Assembly (NCBI GenBank): GCA_905221605.1 | Contig: CAJNDS010000423.1 | Span: 78,501 to 142,500 of the forward strand | From: Symbiodinium natans | Lineage: Eukaryota > Sar > Dinophyceae > Suessiales > Symbiodiniaceae | Reading direction: 5' to 3' | Length of the DNA stretch: 64,000 nucleotides | In this document: piece after piece, positions 59,647-64,000 of the stretch | How positions within the stretch are numbered: position 1 is the first letter of the stretch | How the letters are laid out: every line of letters starts with the position of its first letter | Notes under the pieces: generated by a model | Told to the model about the DNA's origin: nothing | Database searches by the model: none | What the model saw: the letters and a program-made list of their open reading frames with translations, nothing else | Position numbers and translations under genes: made by a program

Positions 59647-60215
59647 GCCCCAAACCCCAAACCCCAAACCCCAAACCCCAAACCCCAAACCCCAAACCCC
59701 AAACCCCAAACCCCAAACCCCAAACCCAAACCCCAAACCCCAACCCCCAAACCCCCCCAAACCCCCCAAACCCCACCCCAAACCCCAAACCCCAAACCCA
59801 AACCCCAAACCCCCAAACCCCAAACCCCAAACCCCAAACCCCAAAAACCCCAAACCCCAAACCCCCCAAACCCCAAACCCCAAACCCCAAACCCCAAAAC
59901 CCCAACCCCAACCCAAAACCCCAAACCCCAAACCCCAACCCCCAAACCCCAAACCCCAAACCCCAAACCCCAAACCCCAAACCCCAAACCCAAACCCCAA
60001 ACCCCAAACCCCAACCCCAAACCCCAAACCCCAAACCCCCAAACCCCAAACCCCCAACCCCAAACCCCAAACCCCAACCCCCAATCCCCAATCCCCAAAC
60101 CCCTAACCCCTAACCCCTAACCCCTAACCCCTAACCCCTAACCCCTAACCCCTAACCCCTAACCCCTAACCCCTAACCCCTAACCCCTAACCCTAAACCC
60201 TAACCCTAAACCCTA
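59647..60215 (-). repeat. (CCCCAAA)n array then (CCCCTAA)n array
   Basis: About 60 units of CCCCAAA (59647-60085) switch to about 14 units of CCCCTAA (60098-60190), then CCCTAAA. The minus-strand Gly-Val-Trp-Gly ORFs are by-products. Confidence 0.97.
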
Positions 60216-60398
60216 ATACTGAGCCCGCCATCCCTTCACCAAGGGATCCTCAGGAGTTGATCTGCTTCCATCACGGGCTGTAAACCCTAAACCCCAAACC
60301 CTAAACCCAAAACCCCAAACCCTAAACCCTAAACCCTAAACCCCATCTGCTTCGAGGATCATTTCGCCCCTCCTTCTGCTTTGCCTGGCTCTCGCCTA

Positions 60399-60660
60399 AG
60401 GCCGAGGCCAGGTCCTGGGTTGTTCAGGACTTTTTGGCTTTGGGGCGGTTTAGGGTTTAGGGTTAAGGCCGAGGCCAGGTCCTGGGTTGTTCAGGACTTT
60501 TTGGCTTTGGGGCGGTTTAGGGTTTAGGGTTTAGGGTTTAGGGTTTAGGGTTTGGGGCTTTGGGGCTTTGGGGATTTGGGGCTTTGGGGCTTTGGGGCTT
60601 TGGGGCTTTGGGGCTTTGGGGCTTTGGGGCTTTGCGGGTTTAGGGTTTGGGGGGTTTAGG
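60399..60660 (+). repeat. Tandem duplication and (GGGGCTT)n array
   Basis: A 66-bp unit (AAGGCCGAGGCCAGGTCCTG...GGGCGGTTTAGGG) occurs twice at 60399-60530, followed by TTTAGGG units and about eleven GGGGCTT units (60548-60635). Confidence 0.9.
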
Positions 60661-61070
60661 GTTTGGGGGGTTGTAGGGATGTAAGGTTATAGGGGGTGGT
60701 AGGGTGTTAGCATTGTATGGTGGGGGGTGCCAGGGTTGCACCCCTGTAGGGTTTAGGGCTTTGGGGTTTAAGGTCTTAGAGTATTACGGCTTTAGGGCTT
60801 TTAGGGCTTTGGGATTTTTAGGGTTTTAGGGTGTTCGGGTTAAGGGGTGCAGGGCTGTAGGGTTGTGGGCTTGTAGGCATGCAAAAGTTGTGCAAGGTCT
60901 TGGGTAGCCCAGAGGTACCCTTTGGCCCTTGTAGCCAACCCCAAAGCGGATGGTTGCTGGGCTACTTAGAGGTTGTAGGGCTGTGTGGCAGGGTTATAGG
61001 GTTGCGTGGCACTTCGAACCTAGCAATAAACCTCGAGCCTTCTGCGAATTCTCGAGCCCTCCAAACCCCC
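60660..61070. other. Degenerate GGG-rich intron-like sequence
   Basis: Decayed TTTAGGG-like units run to about 60870. The 60879-61213 open frames hold no recognised motif. Confidence 0.4.
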
Positions 61071-61072
61071 AG

Positions 61073-61106
61073 AACGAGAGGCTGCCCCTGCAACAACCAG
61101 CGGGAG
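61073..61106 (+). CDS. Candidate exon, CPC module
   Basis: It follows CCCCAG and encodes TRGCPCNNQRE before GTCTAG. CPC recalls the left-side modules. Confidence 0.4.
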
Positions 61107-61606
61107 GTCTAGTGCGAGAGCCCTGCCCTCAGGAGTTCAGGAATTCGTCGGGTCGCAGGTTCAGACTTCCCTTACCCCCCACTTACCCTGAACCCGAAAA
61201 CCCTAAACTCTAAGCCTTAAACTCGAAAACCCGGAAAAGCTAGCCTTAGTTTCGAGTGGGCCTGGGGCTGGAGGTGGATTGTCCTCAGGGGCCAGTGCCA
61301 GGAACTCGAAACACACCGGTTTAGGGTTTGGGGTTTAGGGATTAGGGATTAGGGTTTAGTTACAATAGTCCCCACAGAGACCTCCTCAACCAATTCACCT
61401 TTGCGCGAATTGATGCAAGTAATAGACTACTCATGAACCTTCTAGTTCCCAACTGCTGAGCCCCCCTAAACCCTGAATTCCAATTCCTGAATCTCACCCC
61501 TAAACCCTAAACCGTAAACCCTAAACCCTAAGCCCTAAGCCCTAAACCCTAAACCCTAAACCCTAAACCCTAAACCTATGAGCAGCGTTTGGTCTTGAGT
61601 GGCCAG

Positions 61607-61750
61607 GGTTCCGTTCATGTTGCCGGATGGTTGAAAACCAGTCCGCCCATCACTACAGCCCCGCCCACACCTGAATATTGCACATTCTCATTCGTGCATG
61701 CAACGAAAACAGTGACAACAATAGCAACAAACAACATGATTGTAATGTAA
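61607..61750 (+). CDS. Candidate exon or 3' terminal exon
   Basis: It follows TGGCCAG and is open for 47 codons to TAA, including GWLKTSPPITTAPPTPEYCT then FSFVHATKTVTTIATNN. It is Pro/Thr-rich like the other right-side linkers. Confidence 0.45.
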   Translation, partial: GSVHVAGWLKTSPPITTAPPTPEYCTFSFVHATKTVTTIATNNMIVM

Positions 61751-62030
61751 CGCAAAGACGAGAATTTGGATAGTAAAACACATAAGAACGATAAACTTCA
61801 ATACCAATAGACGGCTAGATAGATAAATGCAATAACAATACAAGTAGCAAGCGTATCAAGAGCCTCTGGACCTAATGTTCCTGGAGCATCTTTCGCTAGG
61901 GTGGGTTCAAATAAGCCCCCAACCCCGTGCCTGCAAGCTCTGGAGTTTCAGAAGTTGATGGTTAGGGTGGGTTTTTGGGTATGGGGTTTGGGGTTTAGGG
62001 TTCATTGCCAGAATCTCTAGCCTTAACGCC
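61750..62030. other. AT-rich unassigned sequence
   Basis: Unusually A-rich for the window (ACAATAGCAA and ATAGATAAAT motifs). No feature recognised. Confidence 0.4.
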
Positions 62031-62034
62031 TTAA

Positions 62035-62200
62035 ACCCTCAATGCCTCAAAGCCTCGCAACCTCAAAGCCTCGCAGCCTGAAAGCCTCAAAACCTCAAAG
62101 CCTCAAAGCCTCAAAGGCATCAAAGCCTCAAAGCCTCAAAGCCTCAACACCTTAAAGCCTCAAAGCCTCAAAGCCTCACAGCCTCAAAGCCTTAAAGCCT
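62035..62200. repeat. (CCTCAAAG)n array
   Basis: About 17 octamers of AGCCTCAA/AGCCTTAA type, not directly telomeric. Confidence 0.9.
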
Positions 62201-62310
62201 GGACCCTTGCAGAGTCGGGCGCTTAGGCCCAGTCTGTTAGTCGGTTGTGTTTCGGTTTAGGGTTTGGGATTTAGGGTTCAGGGCTTAGGCTTTAGGGTTT
62301 AGGTTGAAAT

Positions 62311-62413
62311 ACGGGAGTTTACGAAAATAAGGGACCCCTAAAACAGCGCCCGCAAAGTAGGATTCCCTTGTCCAAGGGACCGTAGAAGATACCCCTAGTA
62401 CCGTAAACCACCA
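62311..62413. mobile_element. Inverted-repeat element, family 2 copy f
   Basis: The ends are ACGGGAGTTTACGAAAATAA and ATACCCCTAGTACCGTAAAC; the core is AAGTAGGATTCCCTTGTCC. Confidence 0.65.
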
Positions 62414-62640
62414 TCTGGGGTTTAGGTTTTAGGGTTTAGGGTTTAGGGTTTAGGGTTTAGGGTTTAGGGTTTAGGGTTTAGGGTATAGGGAACAAACTAC
62501 AGGAACCTTAGCAAGAATGGGATCATGTACCCAAGACTGCTAGAACCCTCATAAGGGGCTTAGGTTTAGGGTCTAGGGTTTAGGGTTTAGGGTTTAGGGT
62601 CTAGGGTTTAGGGTTTAGGGTTAGGGTTTAGGGTAGACCT
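62410..62640 (+). repeat. TTTAGGG arrays
   Basis: Units at 62410-62490 and 62560-62636, the second with TCTAGGG variants. Confidence 0.95.
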
Positions 62641-62946
62641 CTGTTCCACGGACCAGAAAAGGAACGCAACGAGAAGCTAACGCGCCACTCGGGAGCAACC
62701 AGCACTGATGGTCTTATGGTTCGGGTCCAGGATTTGGTATTGCGTTGCTTGGGTACACCAGGGTTTAGGGTTTAGGGTTTAGGTTTTAGGGTGTAGGGTT
62801 TTACTGTTTAGGAATGCTAAACCCTAAACCCAGGAGTTTGGAGTCATTGTTATTGGCCTTGAGCAACTTGTCCGGCTGCTTGTCTCTTGGCGGTTTCGGG
62901 TTTCGGGTCCTTCGGTGCCTTTCCTTGTTCAGGGTTTAGGGCTGAG

Positions 62947-62998
62947 CAACCCCCTCATCCTCGACGCCCGCACAACCCAGAATGTCGCCAGAAGTGAA
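62947..62998 (+). CDS. Candidate exon
   Basis: It follows GCTGAG and encodes NPLILDARTTQNVARSE before GTCTAG. Confidence 0.4.
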
Positions 62999-63019
62999 GT
63001 CTAGTACAGCTAATGGCCG

Positions 63020-63480
63020 AAAACAAAAAGCCTCCGAACCCTTGCCCCCTCAACCCAAACCCTGAGGCCCTGAAACCCCAAACCGCTAGCAAGGCATCCT
63101 GGGCCCCCCCCCCCCCCTACCCCCCGCCATTGCACCTTCTGACCCGAAAACCCGGAACCTTGAACCTTCATATCAGAAATTGACATGAACCCTGAACCCT
63201 AAACCCTAAACCTAAACCCTAAAATGTGTGGATATGCGTGGGTCACTGCGAGCCTGCCAAACATCAATGGGTTTCTTTCTTTACATCCCGAAAACTGAGA
63301 TGCCCAATTCAAGATTCATCCTCTTTGTACTTACCAACGTATCATGCTAGAGCTCGCAAAGTATTGTGTGTTTAACCGGCACGGACACAAAGCCCAGGTT
63401 CCCAAAACCGCTCCAAGAACTGACTTTAAAAGATGCGCCCGGCGTATCCCGGGCCCCCAGGCGCCACAGAAAGCCCACGT
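63020..63480. other. Unassigned intron-like sequence
   Basis: It includes a C13 run near 63105 and short CCCTAAA units at 63190-63222. No exon is supported. Confidence 0.4.
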
Positions 63481-63576
63481 AGGCCGTTTAGGGTTTAGGG
63501 TTTAGGGTTTAGCACCCAAAAAGGCCCAAGAAAGCTCCCCAGGAGGGGGGAAAGCCGGTGCTGTTTGTTTGTTTAG

Positions 63577-63648
63577 GCAGCAGAAGAAGCAAGCGCACAG
63601 CCCAGCCAAAACCCAGTCAAAGCCTCGGATGCAAGACCTCGATTTAAG
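63577..63648 (+). CDS. Candidate exon, Ala/Gln/Ser-rich
   Basis: It follows TTTGTTTAG and encodes AAEEASAQPSQNPVKASDAR then PRFK; a TTTAGGG run follows. Confidence 0.45.
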
Positions 63649-63805
63649 GGTTTAGGGTTTAGGGTTCGGGTTTTTTTGTTTGTCGGGTTTAAGGTTGTAA
63701 ACCCTCAGCCCCTTGATAGTCGGATCGCCCCTTCTGAACAGCGAGGCGATGACTTGATGGCACTTTTTTCGAGTCGGTTTTGCAGCTGCGCTGTTCCTTT
63801 CTCCA

Positions 63806-63934
63806 CTTGAAGGTTCGTGGCACTTATTAACCATTTGGAACTGTACTCGAAAGCCCCTGAAGTGCCCGAATTTTGTGATAATTTGGGTTATAAGTACAAA
63901 CCTCACTGGCGAATATGTGCCCTGAACCTCCAAG
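63806..63934. mobile_element. Inverted-repeat element, family 1 copy e
   Basis: The ends are CTTGAAGGTTCGTGGCAC and TGTGCCCTGAACCTCCAAG, with TTATAAGTACA inside as in copy a. Confidence 0.65.
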
Positions 63935-64000
63935 CAGCCAATTCAGTGCAGCTTCAACTGTGTAATGAAATGGACTTGGTAGCCAGAGGTACCCTTTTGC

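Noticed and set aside
59599-60098. Three overlapping minus-strand Gly-Val-Trp-Gly ORFs
   Set aside because: They are read-through of the CCCCAAA array in several frames, not a gene.
1-64000. Window as a chromosome end or subtelomere
   Set aside because: Arrays face both ways, are separated by coding-like blocks and do not increase towards either edge.

Overview
This window looks like dinoflagellate nuclear DNA. The strongest sign is at 34100-34120, where 20 of 21 bases match the conserved dinoflagellate spliced-leader sequence (recalled from the literature; one C-to-T change). Also consistent are GC-rich coding blocks, AG|G splice acceptors, short introns with inverted-repeat ends, and TTTAGGG-type telomeric repeats. 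I cannot resolve the genus.

Only one part reads as compact coding sequence. Positions 34034-44330 form a 10.3-kb tyrosine-recombinase retroelement with split direct repeats in the order A1 - ORFs - B1 - A2 - B2, as in the PAT/Ngaro branch of DIRS-type elements. Six open reading frames lie on the + strand: a CxxC protein, a tyrosine recombinase with a C-terminal CCCH finger, a dual-specificity-phosphatase-like protein with an intact HC(X5)R loop, a second CCCH protein (gag-like by position), a protein joining a C5-methyltransferase-like domain to a DUF4326-like domain, and a reverse transcriptase/RNase H with complete catalytic residues. All are uninterrupted and the repeat copies are nearly identical, so the insertion looks young. 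It sits in an AT-rich microsatellite.

On both sides (1-34 kb and 44.4-64 kb) the sequence alternates between telomere-like arrays, in both orientations and with many monomer variants, and short (about 35-290 bp) non-repetitive blocks. Many blocks are open on the + strand, start just after AG and end at GT or GC, and encode related peptides. Left of the element these are cysteine-rich modules (CPVxC, CPCG, DANGNW...ESC, NK[ST]CIQQP). Right of it Ser/Thr-rich linkers become common. I read them as exons of one or more very large secreted or surface protein genes whose introns are largely telomere-like repeats. This is inference from sequence alone: boundaries are approximate, phases do not all chain, and no cDNA was available. 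Other host coding regions are a SET-domain protein (47.4-48.0 kb), an intron-split phosphatase-like fragment related to the retroelement ORF (4.3-4.9 kb), and a polyglutamine ORF (5.5-5.9 kb).

Four families of short inverted-repeat elements (about 95-250 bp, MITE or introner-like) lie between the exons. At least two copies are themselves interrupted by telomere-like repeats, and one copy has an exact 8-bp flanking duplication. No tRNA, rRNA or CRISPR features were recognised. Stretches not listed are telomere-derived or unassigned intron-like sequence.
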